Assembly (NCBI GenBank): GCA_008694505.1
Contig: VZDJ01000056.1
Location: 9,423,635-9,487,634 of the forward strand
Direction of reading: 5' to 3'
DNA from: Cyanoderma ruficeps
Taxonomy: Eukaryota; Chordata; Aves; Passeriformes; Timaliidae
DNA: 64,000 nucleotides
Shown: one piece after another, positions 37,201 through 49,233 of the stretch
How positions within the stretch are numbered: the first letter of the stretch is position 1
Layout: each line of letters opens with the position of its first letter
The notes under the pieces: model-generated
Database searches by the model: none
The model's input: only the letters and a program-made list of their open reading frames with translations
Told to the model about the DNA's origin: nothing
Translations under genes and position numbers: made by a program

Positions 37201-40200
37201 GGATGGAGTGGGGTTTTTTTAAAAGTATGGATGTCTTCTTCCAGTCTAGCCATTATGGGCTTGGAAATGAAGTTGCTGGGTGCAGTTGTGTGTTAGAGAG
37301 TTGGCTGGGTGGTTGTAGCTCTGTTCTGGCTTTGTGCTCTCTGGGCTGAGGGAAGACCTGTCGTTTGGACAGAGCAAGGTGGTGTCTGGTTTGAGGTGCT
37401 GTGAAATTGGCTTAAGCTGTGTCTGTAGTGCAGTGATTTTTGCAAACCCAGAAACGTAGGAATAACAGAAAAGAGCCTTTTTCTTTATGCTATAATTGTA
37501 TCACTATTGATCTGTACCATGGACATTGCCATGCTATTTGCTTGTTCTGTAAACATCTAACCAGAAAAAACCTCCTGATCTCTTACAGAATGATGAAGAA
37601 ATAACCAGCAACGCTGATGTCTGTTAGTGAGGGATTCTCTTCGTGTCTACCTCAGTAATTTTTATGTGCCTATCCCTGAATTTTCAGGAAGCCTGGAGAG
37701 CAGCAGCATCCCAAGGAGCCCTCAGCCTTGCAGTGCATGCATCTGGCAGTGGTGGCATGTGGGGACCGGCTGGAGGAGACGCTGATCATGCTGAAATCAG
37801 CAGTTCTCTTCAGCAACAGGCGGCTCTGCTTCCACATCTTCGCCGAGGATTCCCTTAAACCTGAATTTGAGAAGAAAGTGAGTTTCTTTGTCATTTGGTA
37901 AATAAATAGATGAGTTAGTTTTAAGTTGTAAATCTCTGAGAAAAATTACATTGACATCAACAAGTAGCAGCTGAGCACGTTGTTTACTGTACACGGTTAT
38001 AAATTCCTTATGCATGCATTTTTTTACAAAAGCTCCATAACGTGTAGCGTCTGATTTCCTCCCACCATGTCTTTCAGTTAAAGGAGTGGCCTTCCTCATA
38101 TACAAAGAAGTTTGAGTCCAACTTTTACCCAATAACCTTCTCAGTAGGAAATGCTCAGGAATGGAAAAAGTTATTCAAACCATGTGCTGCCCAGCGCCTG
38201 TTTCTTCCGGTAAGGCACCTGGATTTCTGAGTAGGTTGCTTCAGGAAAAGGTTAATTCCACAGAAAGGAAGCTTTGCTGGTGTAATATTAAAACCATTTT
38301 CAGGCTGAAACATCTGCTTAAAGATAATTTTAGTCTGTGCTTTAAGACGCTGTGAAAAAACAACACAGAAATCCAGCCTGGCTTTTTCCTGGCTAACAAA
38401 GGATGTGTGTTTCTGATTTGTCTCTGGTTCTATGAGCCTCTCAGGGTCTCCAGACTCCAGAGAGAGTGTGAGAGCTCTCTCAGGGCAGATCTTTTGGAGT
38501 AGATGCTGTGTGCCTTTTGCCTTTTGTAAATAACATTCTTGACCACATGCCCTCTTTACCCACCATCTTCTTTTCCCTATGTTAGCCCTTAAATTGATGC
38601 TCTCAGCATTCCCTTTTCCTTGAGTTTTAGAGTATCCTGGACTCTTCAAGTTCACTGAAAAGTTGTATTGTACTCAGTATTAACCTTGGAGAGAAGGGAA
38701 GTGTCGATACCAATTTTGCATATCAAAAGTTGAAAGAACGTTTGCATAAAGTTCTGTGGAACTGAGAACATCTATCAAAAAATATCTTGTGGGTTGCTGT
38801 TGATTGGGGTGACTCCAGTGAAGTGACAAGCTGTTCACATGATCCAGATCTCTTCATCGCTGTCTTAGGAGAAGTGGGGAGGGACAAAGAAATCTTTCCC
38901 CTCTCAGATGGAAGCAATCAGGAGGCAGCTGCATGTCCAGATATGTAGCCTAGGAATACATATGTGAGAAAATATGTGCTGTCAGCAGTTCTGCTGATCT
39001 GCCATTTAGGGGTGGACTATCAACAGCACAAAGGCCAGATGGGCTGGAAGTAGCTCCAACTGCAGCAGGGATCCTCTCTCTCCTGACTAAATATTTGCAT
39101 TACCTGGAAAATAATCCCTAAGCATTAGCTTGTTCCATATGAAGTGTCAGGATGTCCTGGGTAAACAGAAATCCCTGTTCTTCTGTGGTACTTTCTGTCA
39201 TTTGGGAGACTAATCATAGGAATTACTTAATTTTCATTTCTCTTCACTCTTCTGATGACAGACAGGGGTTATGTGTTCCTGCTGATTCCTTCAGGCTGGG
39301 CAGTGCTTTTACTGATTCTTTTTTGCCGCTCTCACGTTGCTGAAGTTCTCCAGTAATTTCTTTTAAGGAATATTAGACTGTTGCATGTTGTGTTAGCAGA
39401 GTGAGGGGGCAGCTTGGACTGTAGATGTTTGTTTCTGCAGGGGCAGTTGCAAAATGCTGTGTGTGGTCAGGCTGAGGTTTATGGCTTTGTGTAGGAGGGG
39501 CTGTCCGAGAGGAGTTGCAGCTGACACCGAGTTGATGTGGGTATAATAAACAAGCTGTAGCCATGGCTGAGGTGCCAAATGTTCTGTGGGACCCTCGAGC
39601 TTTTGTGCTCGAGTTCACAGGCTGACACAACTTTGGGCTGTTTCTGGGTAATTCCAGCCATTATTTTGCATTTTTGGTGTTTGATAACTGGGTTCTGATA
39701 TCCCATTTGAATTGCCTGCACACAGTGGGAGCAGAGGGTTCCAAGTGTTACTATTTAGGGAAATAGTTTGGCTTTTATTTTAATAAATACCATCAGAATA
39801 TCAGTTTTGGGGTTTTTTTTATCCTTCCTCATACTGAGCTGCATTTTTCCCTGCAGCAGCATGAAATGTGCCTGGATTTAGGGAGGACCCCAGGAGAGCA
39901 GCAGTTATCATCTGTTTAGCTCTCAGTTGTGCAAATTGTCTTGCTCCTGATAATGCTAAGCCCGAGTGGAATTCGAGTCTTTGATTCACAAGTGCCTCTC
40001 CTGCCAAAGAAATCTCCTCTGCAGCACCAGCAGGCATGTGAAAGTGGACAGGAGGGTCTGAGGAATGTGTTCAGGGAAAATTGGGTGAGAAGCTTTCAGT
40101 GGTTTTACCCAGAGATGGAAGCAGAGGTGTGGGATGTGACCCTGCAATTTGCAGTACTGAGCTGTTCTGTCCTGGGCAACAGGTTGAGGTGCACATTCCC

Positions 40201-43200
40201 AACTTGTTGACTCTACAGAGGATGCTAAAATATTACGGAAGGCTCTACAGCATCCTGCGTTTTTCAGAGGCGTTCTGAGACATCTGATCACATTTGCCAC
40301 TTAGATGCAGGGGACGTAGATGGAACCTCTGTGTAATCTCACAAGTCAATCTCTTGCTGCATTCTGCTGCAATAAAACCATCCAGGGCATTTGCAGAGAC
40401 ACAGCGAGGAAGATGAAGATCTTTTTGTAAGCACAGAATGAAAGTTTAACATTAAACTAGGAGGGCAGTGCTGCAGCAGACAGTGGGAACTAGTTTATAC
40501 TCCTGTCATGGGTGTTAAGACAGCAGGTGAGGATCATCCTCTGGTCCCAGGGATGCTGGTCCCTCAGGGCTGGCTGCAGCTGTCTCTGTGCTGCTCTTCT
40601 GCAGCTATGAAAACAATCAGCTAAAGTATCCTGAAATGCTTAAGGGATTTTTGGATGATTTTTTGGATGAACGTTTAGAGCCCTTCTCAAAACACTTAAT
40701 CTACTTAAGAGCTTTTAAGATAGATTAGCAATATCCCTGTGTTACAGCTTTCCTCTTGAGGGATGCTCAAGTATCCAGCCCAGGGGGAGTAGTTGCCAGG
40801 GCCTTATCTAGACAAAAGTCTCTGCTGTAACTTGAGTTAATCTCTTACTACAATGAGGTTTAGTAACTCAACTATGTGGCACTGTTACTCTAGCATCAAG
40901 CTTAGTGATTTGTCCCTAATTTTGGATAAAGCTGTGCTAAGCTGCCACACGAGCCCTCACAAACCCTTAGGTAGCCCAGCTTCACACTACACCAGTGTGT
41001 GTTTACTCAGGAGTGTGTTATTCCTTGCCAACCTTGCTAACACAGGGAGAATCTATGGAGACAGAAGTTGTGAAATCAAATTACAGATAATTGAGTATTT
41101 AAATGAAGTGCCAGGCTAAATATAGCCAGTTCTGTGCAGAGCTTTTTGACAGATTTACTAAGAATACTCTATATAGCTGCAAAAAAATTAAAGAAAAAAA
41201 AATCACACTTTTAAGCTGTAAGTGCCTGCAGAGCAAGGGAAAGACAAGCAGAGCAAGCCGGGTTTCTGGCCATCCCTTTCCAAAATCCCAGGCTGTGTGT
41301 GTCTGCATGGTTTGTGTGAGCTCAGACCTCCAGACACAGCCTGGCAAAGCTCCTGCTCCAGCTCACTGCGTGTCACTTTGAACCTGCACTGCAGGTTCCT
41401 GCTCTCTGAGGAACTCCTACAGCTGCAGTTGGTGAAATTAAATCCCCCTCTACCCAAGGCACAGCCTGGAGAGATGTGAGCAATTCAAACTGACATCTGC
41501 AGCTTTTAAAGGAGTCTTAACACTCAACAAATGAAAGTGGGAAGGGCTTAAAGGAGGTAGCACAGCTCTTTTTTTAGCCAGCTGAGTGTCACTGCAGGGC
41601 AACACCTTGGACACAGAAGAGAGAAGAATCTTTTAACCAGCAGAAAGAAGAGCATGTGAGTCCTGAGAGGAGGAATACAAGGTGGGGTCAGGTGCTGGTA
41701 GGCACTGCACAGAGAACTGAAGTACCTGCTTGAATCTGTAGGAAGATTTTTACAGTCCATAGACTTCCACAGATTAAATTTATTTGTGTGTTGAAAGCTG
41801 CTGAAAGAATGTTTTTGTGCTGGAAGAAACAGTGGCCAGGCTGTCACTTATGATTGGGAAGGGTTAGGAGGGTCTGTTAAACTTCCCCCTGAACTGGGGT
41901 AAGTTTTCCTGCTGGAAAATGCCTCAAAAATCTTTAAAATCCCTCTGAAAAATCTTACATGGTGTGCAGTGTGCTGTGGGTCCACAGGCAAATTCTAATA
42001 GCTTCTGCTCTGCTTGTATTCCAGTGTTACGTCCTGTCTCAGACTACATTTGGGGGTGATTTTTCTTTTTTTAATGTCTTTTGACTTTATGTGACTTCCT
42101 ATAGCAGGTCCCTATGAATCAGGGCTCCTAGTCCTAATACACAATACCCAGGATATCCTTTTCTTCCTTTCAGACTGTCTTTCTTCTATTGATTTACTCT
42201 TACAGTAGCTGTCTTTTTTATTGGTTTGGTTTTTTAGTACTGGACTTGAGGATATTGAACATCCGCAAATATTTACTCTGAGCTCTTAGTGTGTTATTGA
42301 ACTATTTTTGTCACTTACTGATACCTCCCCAGGCAGGTCTGTGGGATTTTTGTGGGAAAATGCTGTATTGCTATAATCTTCTATCCAGCAGAGAGATCTG
42401 GATCGTGTTGAATGTGTTTACTTAGAGTTTGTTGTAAGCATAAGTTTTGTTTAAAATGCAGAGATAGTTCTTTCTCCTGTTTGTCCTGTTTTGTAGGAAG
42501 AACATGTAGTTATCCTGTCAGAAATGCAGGTCAGGGATTTGTTAAACTTGACTAAATGTCAGTCTGAATCCCAAAGTGTTCAGTCAGGTGAAAAATCTCA
42601 TTTAAGTCTTTACTCACGGATTTGGCATCTTAGTGGATTCCTGTTGAGCATTTTTCACCCACTTGTTGAAAAGCCTGATGTTGTTCACTCTATTTCACAG
42701 GTCTGTCACAACACATTAGAATTTATGTAAAACCCAATTTCTTTGGTAGAATTTTTTGTAACATGCATAAATAGGAGAGTTTGTCATTAATTTCATTGCA
42801 GTTGGATGAGAGTGTGGTTGTTGTGTTCCACATGGTGAAAATCCAAAGCCTTTTGGGTTTGCTTTTCAAAGAAAGAGAGAGAGGTAAATAGGGTTTTTTA
42901 CTAGACCAAAGTAAGACAATTTCAGTCCTTCAGGAAATTTTGGACAGTTTTAGCAAATAATGAAGGAGAGCAACAAAAATGCAGTTGGAAGTGGTGGTCA
43001 GCTGTAGGCAATGATCTTTATTACAGTACCAAGACTTGAAGCACCAGGTCATTTGTCCCACCATGGATATTAATGTAAGGATTTGGGCAGCCACAAGGGG
43101 GAACATGGTCAGCAGGAACCTCTGAAATATTTTGGCTCTAATCTGCAGTTTACACCCTTCTGACTGACCAAGTGTACTGTGGTTATTCCTCATACAGAGC

Positions 43201-46200
43201 TCAGGATACAACCTGGTACGTTTTAATGTGACATTTCTGTTTAACTACCAAATTTTGTTCTTCAGGGGGATACACTTATATTGGTAATCAATGGGGTTGT
43301 CTTAATTAATGTGAAACAGTTGTATATATTAATTATATATGAAGGTAAATCTAAATATTCTGGTCTCCTGGGTTACCCTTTCTGCCAGTGGAGAGCACTG
43401 CTTCACCACTTACAGACCTTGAAAATAGCTTTGTAAATATATATTATTTACATGTAATTTCTGAACAGGTACTAAGTAGTCCTTGCAGGTATTTTTGGGA
43501 GCTCAGTGAGTTGCTGCTTCATAAGAAGGTTAATCCAACCTCAGTGCTCTGGTAGCTGCTTTATTGTGTAGTTCAAAAAAAACCCACGGCAAACAACAAG
43601 CCAATAACCTGGTAACTGTTGTTCCTCTGTGTAATTACATTTAGCTGATAAATCAATAACCTCCAAATTACCAGTTTAAAGTAAAAGTGCCTTTTTGCCA
43701 ATAATCTTTGTTGCCCCTCTGGTTTGTTCTCCACCCCGCCGCTCAAACCCTGAAGGTGATTTTAAAGGACGTGGATTCCCTGCTTTACGTGGACACTGAC
43801 GTGCTGTTCCTGAGGCCCATCGATGACCTCTGGCACCTGCTGAGGGAGTTCAACTCCACCCAGCTGGCTGCCATGGCCCCCGAGCACGAGATCCCCAAGA
43901 TCGGCTGGTACAGCCGCTTCGCCCGGCACCCCTACTACGGCACCACCGGCCTCAACTCCGGGGTGATGCTGATGAATTTGACACGGATCCGCAGCGCTCA
44001 GTTCAAGGTGAGAACAAAGGCAGCCGTTGCAGAAACTCAGGGTTGGTGTGTTTGTCACATTGTGGAGAGCTCAGTGTGAAACCGCGTAAAGTTCGTTGTC
44101 GTGATAGGACACGAAGTAAAGATGAGTGGCTCCAGTCAGGAGGCAGTAGAAATCAGAAGGGTTTATTTACAATTCATTCAGCCCTTTTAGAACATGCTGT
44201 GCTAAGAAGACATGTCGTTGGTCCATAGAACTGAGACCTCTCCCGTTGGCTAAGTAACAGGAGTAGCAAACAACACCTGTTGTTATGGGAAAGGAACATT
44301 GCGTGTTGGGAAAAAGAAAAACTCTTGAAAAGTTTCCCCTGAGAAGAGCTAGCTCTTCTCAAGTTCAGAAACTATCGAGTCCACAGTTCATAATACAGAG
44401 AATCAGAGAAATCCAGAATATGTATAATTGGATACTAAAAGCTGTTGTGAACGTGATTATTAAAATAAATGAAACTTCCTCAAGGCTGGAGCAGTGAGAA
44501 CTTGCAGCTGAAGCAATCAGTCTGGTAGCAGTGTTAAAAATGGCTTCCCCAACTTCTTACATTTCTCTGAAAAGCTACATGAAAGAAAGACTGCTCAAGG
44601 ATCTTCAGTGCAGTCGCTGTGCTGTTTTTAAAATTGGAAAGCTTGATGTGAATACCCAGAGAAACTGTGTTTTTTGCATCTGTTGTGAATGGACTTTTGC
44701 ATCCTGCTGCTGCTAAGTAACTCTGTGAACTGGCGTAAGTGAGAAGGGAACATTTTCGTGACAGATCTGTGTCTTTGGGCACACATTCTGTAATCACTAA
44801 ACCTTTGCTTATCCCGAGTGATTCCTCAGGTGGTGCCGGGGGTTTCCCCAAATTGTTAAGGAACAGCTGGAGGAAAAAAAAAACCCAAAAACTCCTCTTA
44901 CTATAATAATTCCCAGGGAAGATGATCTTTAGTCTGTAATTTTCCTGGCTTTTATATCTTGTTTTTCACCTTGTCCCTACATTTTTTCCACTTTTTCACT
45001 TTTTTCCCCTCCTGTTGCTTGGAATAGGAAGATAGTGAATAGCAGGAGCTGACATCAGAGCTGGGCCCAGGAGACTTTGTTTTCCTGTTTAGATAAACAC
45101 AGTCAGTTCTGCTGTTACAGCCCTGTCCAGGTCTAACATTTCCTGGCAGTTTTTCATTTTTCACCTGGGTGTCCAACATGGCTTAGAAGAACGTAGAGAT
45201 TTGTGTGTGCTCACTCTGGGTCAGATACCACAGCACTGATCATGATATTAACCCCTTGCTTCTGTTTTCCTGCCCTGCAGAACAGCTTGATACCAGGCGG
45301 CCTGACTTGGGAAGAAATGTTATATCCATTGTACCAAAAGTACAAAAATTACATCACGTGGGGAGACCAGGATTTGCTAAATATAATTTTTTACTTTAAC
45401 CCAGGTAAGGAAGGATTATTGGAGTCGTCATTATCTGCATTGAGAAAACATCTTGAGCTTGATTTTGTTTTTTGAACTGCTATTTGTTATTTATAATATG
45501 CATAAATACTCTGGCATGGAGTTATTGTGTAAATGCATCCTCAAAGGATTTATAACCTGTGAAAACAAATAAGCAAATAAGTAACAAGCTAATAGAGACA
45601 GAAAGTGGACACAGCCATTGGAATATCTCGTCTAAAGCAGCTTCCAGCCTCTGAGCTGAGTGACCTGGCCTCAGCAGGCACCAGATGATGTCATTGACGT
45701 CCTGCTGGTGAGAAATGCAGGAGTTTAAACACTGGAGCATAGCACACACTTCCCAGAGAAGCTGAGAACCTTATTTCATGCTTCTAACTGCATGCTGAGT
45801 ATCCATCCCTACTGCTTCTCCTGGTTTCCTGTGACCTTGTCACCTCCAGTGATCATAAGAATAAAACAAATTTGGAATTATCTTTATTTATTCTGCTCCC
45901 TTTTTCTGTAAGGAGTCATGGGGTAGGTAATTGGATATACCCAAATCTAGACAAACTGCTGGAGTGAGGAGAAGCAAAGCAAAAAGCAAACATCTGTTTA
46001 CTGCAGACAGATGTCAAACATCAGTGTCGCTGGGACACCATAAATTATCCTCAGTCCCAGGGAAAAATAGAGTGGGAATTAATTCCCAAAAAGAAACAAA
46101 TGTTGTGGGACTGTGATCTCCTGAAGGAAGAAGATGATGGAGCCAGATTAGTCGTGAAGTCAGACACAAGCCGTTCACTGAGATGTGCAGGGAAAAGCAA

Positions 46201-48394
46201 AGGTTGCAAAAATACTTCAATATTGTGATGAGTGTTCTCTATAGAAGCCACGTGTGGGGACTCCTCTGCACCACAGTCTGTCCTTGCCTTGGAACTAGTA
46301 AAGAATTTTTTATGAATTGCATAATATCTGACTGCTCAAGAAAGAAAACAAAACAACTGAATACAACTAACACAAGAAAACTGGGCTTGCTGGGGTTTTA
46401 AGCTCTGGGTTGTTGAGACTGCCTGGGGAGGGAATTGGCCAAGACTGCGGCAGGTGCCTTTTTATAAATGTGGGTTAAAAGCACAGAGAACTCTGTTACC
46501 CAGGCCTGGGGAGCTGCTCCCTTTGCCCATCTCCAAAGACTGCTCTCCCTTTCTGGAGAACTCTGCTCGAGAGGCCTTAAGGAAAGAAAAGTTCAGAAAG
46601 TTTTTCTCCTGCTTTTCAAGAACCACACAGGCCCAGCTGCTGGCTTCCCAGGAAGCTTGGAAAGGCCAAGGGAAGAATTCAATTTTCAGTGCTTCTGCCA
46701 TGCCCTGCTGGCACCAGCCCTGATTCATTGTTCCCCAGGGCCAAGGCAGAAAGGTTGCAGGGACTGGAGTGATTTATGACAAGCAGATTGCAAGCACTAT
46801 GTGCACAGAGTTTAAAAAAAATCACCAGGAGAAAGGGAGTTATGAGCCTTTGTGAGAAATTAGGTTCATCTCTAAATAACCTAGACCTGTGAAATGAATG
46901 GATGTTGGCTCTTTGGAGGGCTGTGGATAAAATACACCACCCCTTATGCTCTGCTGTGTAACAGATTGCCATGGCCTTTGTGACAGCTTCAGCAGCAAAC
47001 ACTGGATATACTTTGCAAGTTTTCCCATGCTGGCTCCAGGAGGAGTCCGGATTTTTCATAACCCTCACTGCTCCGTGTGCTTCCCCTGTGGTTCCTGTCA
47101 CGCCAGAAACTCCCTGCTGTGGCAGAGGGCGCTGGACAGTGCCACCTGCTGAGTGCTCTCTGCTTTGATTCTTCCACTTCAGCTTTCTAAAGGGCTCCCT
47201 TGGGTTGTGCTCGGTCCCAGGTTTTGTGTTCTCCTGTCTGTTCAGGACCAACAGCTGGGGAGCGCAGTCACCCACGAGGGAGGGAAGAGTCTCCGTCGGG
47301 GATACTTGCAAAAGATGTGACTGAATATTCCCTGATCATCGGTGCCAGGCTGGTTTAATTTGTTGTAACTCTTGTCTGACGTGTCTCTTCTCCTTCCCCG
47401 TGCCCCGCTGCCGTGGGCAGAGTGTCTGTACGTGTTCCCGTGCCAGTGGAACTACCGGCCCGACCACTGCATGTACGGCAGCAACTGCCGGGGGGCGGAG
47501 CAGGACGGCGTGTCCATCCTGCACGGCAACCGAGGCGTGTACCACGATGACAAGCAGCCCACCTTCAAAGCCCTCTACGAGGTGATCCGGGATGTAAGTG
47601 CTGCCTCCACAGTTGCTCCTCGTGTCCCAGGGGGGATTCCTGCTTCACTTGTACTCCGCCAGCCATCAGGCTGGGTGGCTGTGTTTGTGTAAAACCCACC
47701 AGACAAGAATGAATGTGGTTGTTTTAGCCTCTCGTGCGCTTGAGGTGGTTTAAACATTTCGCCTTCGTGTTGAAATGTAAACATTTCACCTTCACAGTAA
47801 TCAAAAAGGCTGATAAATTGCTTTTCTATAATACTGAAGGTAGAAAAAAGATGCTGGAGTGGAGTTTCTCATGCTGGGGTGCAGCTCTGGTCCATAAATT
47901 CCCAGGGAAGGCTTGTCCTCCCTGAGCACCTCAAGCCTCCAGGCACATGGAGGGCAGAAGCCTGTCCACAGACACAGGTGCCTGTGTCCACTTGGGATGT
48001 TGTGTGTGTACAGCTCTGCTTGCCAAAACTCCCGTTTCCTTACATTAATAAAATTCCTGTCAATGCACACTCTCAGGCAGGCTGGGTGTGAAGTGATGGG
48101 GTTGGTGACTCTTGGCAGGTGGGGGACAAGACATTCCCCACCTATGGAAGGTTATCTCTTACAGATTTCACTAGTGAAAACTAAAACTTCTTTTTTTTTT
48201 CTTTTCCGTAGTTTCCATTTGAAGACAATCTCTTCCAGTCCTTGTACTACCCTCTGCAGTCAAAATTTCTGGATACAGTGCACACTTTATGTGGGAGAAT
48301 TCCACAAGTGTTTTTGAAGCAAATTGAGAAAACGATGAAGAAGGTGTATGAAAATCGTGTCATTGTGTACTTGGGGGCCAACCACAGATACTAA
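31058..48394 (+). CDS. GXYLT2: GXYLT2, glucoside alpha-1,3-xylosyltransferase 2 (complete coding sequence, 7 exons)
   Basis: GXYLT enzymes are type II membrane glycosyltransferases (family GT8). They add the first xylose from UDP-xylose to O-glucose on EGF repeats of Notch and similar proteins, after POGLUT1 and before XXYLT1. Exons are 31058-31242, 37688-37877, 38078-38209, 43756-44007, 45281-45404, 47421-47593 and 48212-48394. All phases agree, giving 412 residues. Residues about 7-25 form a leucine-rich signal anchor, followed by a Pro/Arg/Ala stem to about 80. The catalytic domain has the metal-binding DxD at Asp182-Thr-Asp184 ([10 protein letters not shown]), WGDQD at 280-284 and HGNRG at 329-333. 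N-glycosylation sequons are at Asn202 and Asn243. Exons 2-7 fit GXYLT2 better than GXYLT1, and synteny with SHQ1 and PPP4R2 agrees. The stem is shorter than in human (443 residues, from memory). Confidence 0.96.
31243..37687 (+). other. GXYLT2 intron 1 (6445 bp)
   Basis: The start lies in the CpG island. The rest is AT-rich with a 19-nt T run at 36879-36897. I see no exon, no clear transposon and no RNA gene. Confidence 0.8.
36879..36897. repeat. Poly-T run
   Basis: There are nineteen consecutive T within GXYLT2 intron 1. Confidence 0.95.
37688..37877 (+). CDS. GXYLT2: GXYLT2 exon 2
   Basis: This 190-nt exon has acceptor AATTTTCAG and donor GTGAGTT. It begins with the base completing Arg62 and then [40 protein letters not shown] and [20 protein letters not shown] form the first nucleotide-sugar-binding strands of the GT8 fold. 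Confidence 0.96.
38078..38209 (+). CDS. GXYLT2: GXYLT2 exon 3
   Basis: This 132-nt exon is phase 0 at both ends, with acceptor TGTCTTTCAG and donor GTAAGGC. It encodes [20 protein letters not shown] and [20 protein letters not shown] before LFLP. The preceding intron is only 200 bp. Confidence 0.97.
38210..43755 (+). other. GXYLT2 intron 3 (5546 bp)
   Basis: I see no coding exon or recognisable repeat family. Several open frames exist but none shows family motifs. Confidence 0.75.
43756..44007 (+). CDS. GXYLT2: GXYLT2 exon 4 (DxD catalytic exon)
   Basis: This 252-nt exon is phase 0 at both ends. It holds [20 protein letters not shown] with the DTD metal/UDP motif, then [20 protein letters not shown] and [15 protein letters not shown]. 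The donor is GTGAGAA. The acceptor ends CCCTGAAG and its pyrimidine tract is interrupted. Third codon positions are about 88% G or C (hand count). Confidence 0.96.
44075..44400 (-). mobile_element. Possible solo LTR, antisense to GXYLT2 (boundaries uncertain)
   Basis: On the minus strand this block reads like the end of a retroviral LTR. It has a CCAAC box, then CTAAAAGGGCTGAATG (TATA-like), AATAAA in GTAAATAAACCCTTCTG, and a U5-like end TTTACGCGGTTTCACA at 44075. I found no flanking internal region and no convincing target-site duplication. The assignment rests on layout, not on a family match. Confidence 0.4.
44340..44361. repeat. Perfect 22-bp palindrome
   Basis: The centre is GAGCTAGCTC with flanking GAGAA/TTCTC arms and a terminal T/A pair. 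It lies within the LTR-like block in GXYLT2 intron 4. Confidence 0.95.
44401..45280 (+). other. Rest of GXYLT2 intron 4
   Basis: This is AT-rich sequence with a short A run at about 44873-44882. I see nothing further that I can support. Confidence 0.7.
45281..45404 (+). CDS. GXYLT2: GXYLT2 exon 5
   Basis: This 124-nt exon has acceptor CTGCCCTGCAG and donor GTAAGGA. It encodes [20 protein letters not shown] and [20 protein letters not shown]. The WGDQD motif is a conserved active-site element of this GT8 group. Third positions are about half G/C, unlike its neighbours. Confidence 0.97.
45405..47420 (+). other. GXYLT2 intron 5 (2016 bp)
   Basis: This is moderately GC-rich at 46440-47330. On the minus strand, 46679-47311 stays open for 210 codons without recognisable motifs. 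I treat it as non-coding. Confidence 0.7.
47421..47593 (+). CDS. GXYLT2: GXYLT2 exon 6
   Basis: This 173-nt exon has acceptor CCGTGGGCAG and donor GTAAGTG. It encodes [20 protein letters not shown], four cysteines in total, and then [20 protein letters not shown]. Third positions are about 91% G or C by hand count. Confidence 0.97.
47594..48211 (+). other. GXYLT2 intron 6 (618 bp)
   Basis: This is unique-looking intron sequence ending in a long T tract before exon 7. No other feature is seen. Confidence 0.8.
48212..48394 (+). CDS. GXYLT2: GXYLT2 exon 7 (C-terminus and stop)
   Basis: The acceptor is a T-run ending TTTTCCGTAG. It encodes [20 protein letters not shown] and [20 protein letters not shown], ending GANHRY with TAA at 48392-48394. 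The last dozen residues are the least conserved part. G/C at third positions drops back to about 53%. Confidence 0.97.
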   Translation, partial: FPFEDNLFQSLYYPLQSKFLDTVHTLCGRIPQVFLKQIEKTMKKVYENRVIVYLGANHRY

Positions 48395-48874
48395 CTGTAG
48401 CTCTCTTCTTACACAGAAGTTTTAAGTCTTGTACTCCATTTCATGAAGGATATAAAGGAAGAATATGAACTGTTTTAATGAAACTCAGAATTAATATACT
48501 TCTTTTCCCAATTTCCTAATAACCCTTGAAATCACAAAAAACAGGAAATCCTAGAAGCCTACTGAGATTGTTGCTGAGAACAGCAGGAGAATCCTTTCTT
48601 TGTGGGGTACAGTTGTGGCCTGACTCCCCAGTCCCTTACAGTTTAAGAATGTATTCTCTGGCTTGGTAATGTGAATTGCATTAGGCACAGTCCAAGACTG
48701 TTGTAAAACCCAGGTACTTTTGATCCATTTTCCTCTTTAAGTGCTATTCCCTTCACAGTAACAGCAGCATTCCACTGCCAGTTTTCCATCCCTGCCTTGG
48801 GAGATGGCCAGTGCTGCCCCTGACACCCCTCTCCTTCATGGAAATGTATTTCTGCCTGGCACTTCCATTTCTGG

Positions 48875-49025
48875 GATCACAGAACCACAGAATTCTAGAA
48901 TGGTTTGGGTTGGAAGGGACCATCATGGATATCTTGTTCCACACCCTGCCATGGGCCACACCTTCCACTAGGCCGGGTTACTCCAGCCCTGTCCAAGCTG
49001 GCCTTGAACACTTCCAGGGATAGGG
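48875..49025 (-). mobile_element. CR1 LINE 3' fragment, antisense to GXYLT2
   Basis: The plus strand reads the reverse complement of the CR1 tail and 3' region: GATCACAGAACCACAGAATT, TGGTTTGGGTTGGAAGGGAC, ACACCCTGCCATGGGCCACA, CCTGTCCAAGCTGGCCTTGA and ACACTTCCAGGGATAGGG. It lies 480 bp after the GXYLT2 stop, probably in its 3'UTR. Confidence 0.9.
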
Positions 49026-49233
49026 AAGTTGAGGTCTTTATGCTGGGATCATAATGAATAGCCTCGAAGTGAAAGAGGATACAAAATGGCTTTGATGTTT
49101 ATTTAAAATACTTAATTTTCGCTTACATTTCCAAAGCATGATCATCATGTCATGATCTGCACAAAGAGCTTATTTAAATTGCAGTAGCTGAGAGGTGCTT
49201 GGGACCATTCCCTGGGGAACTGGAAGTGAGGAC

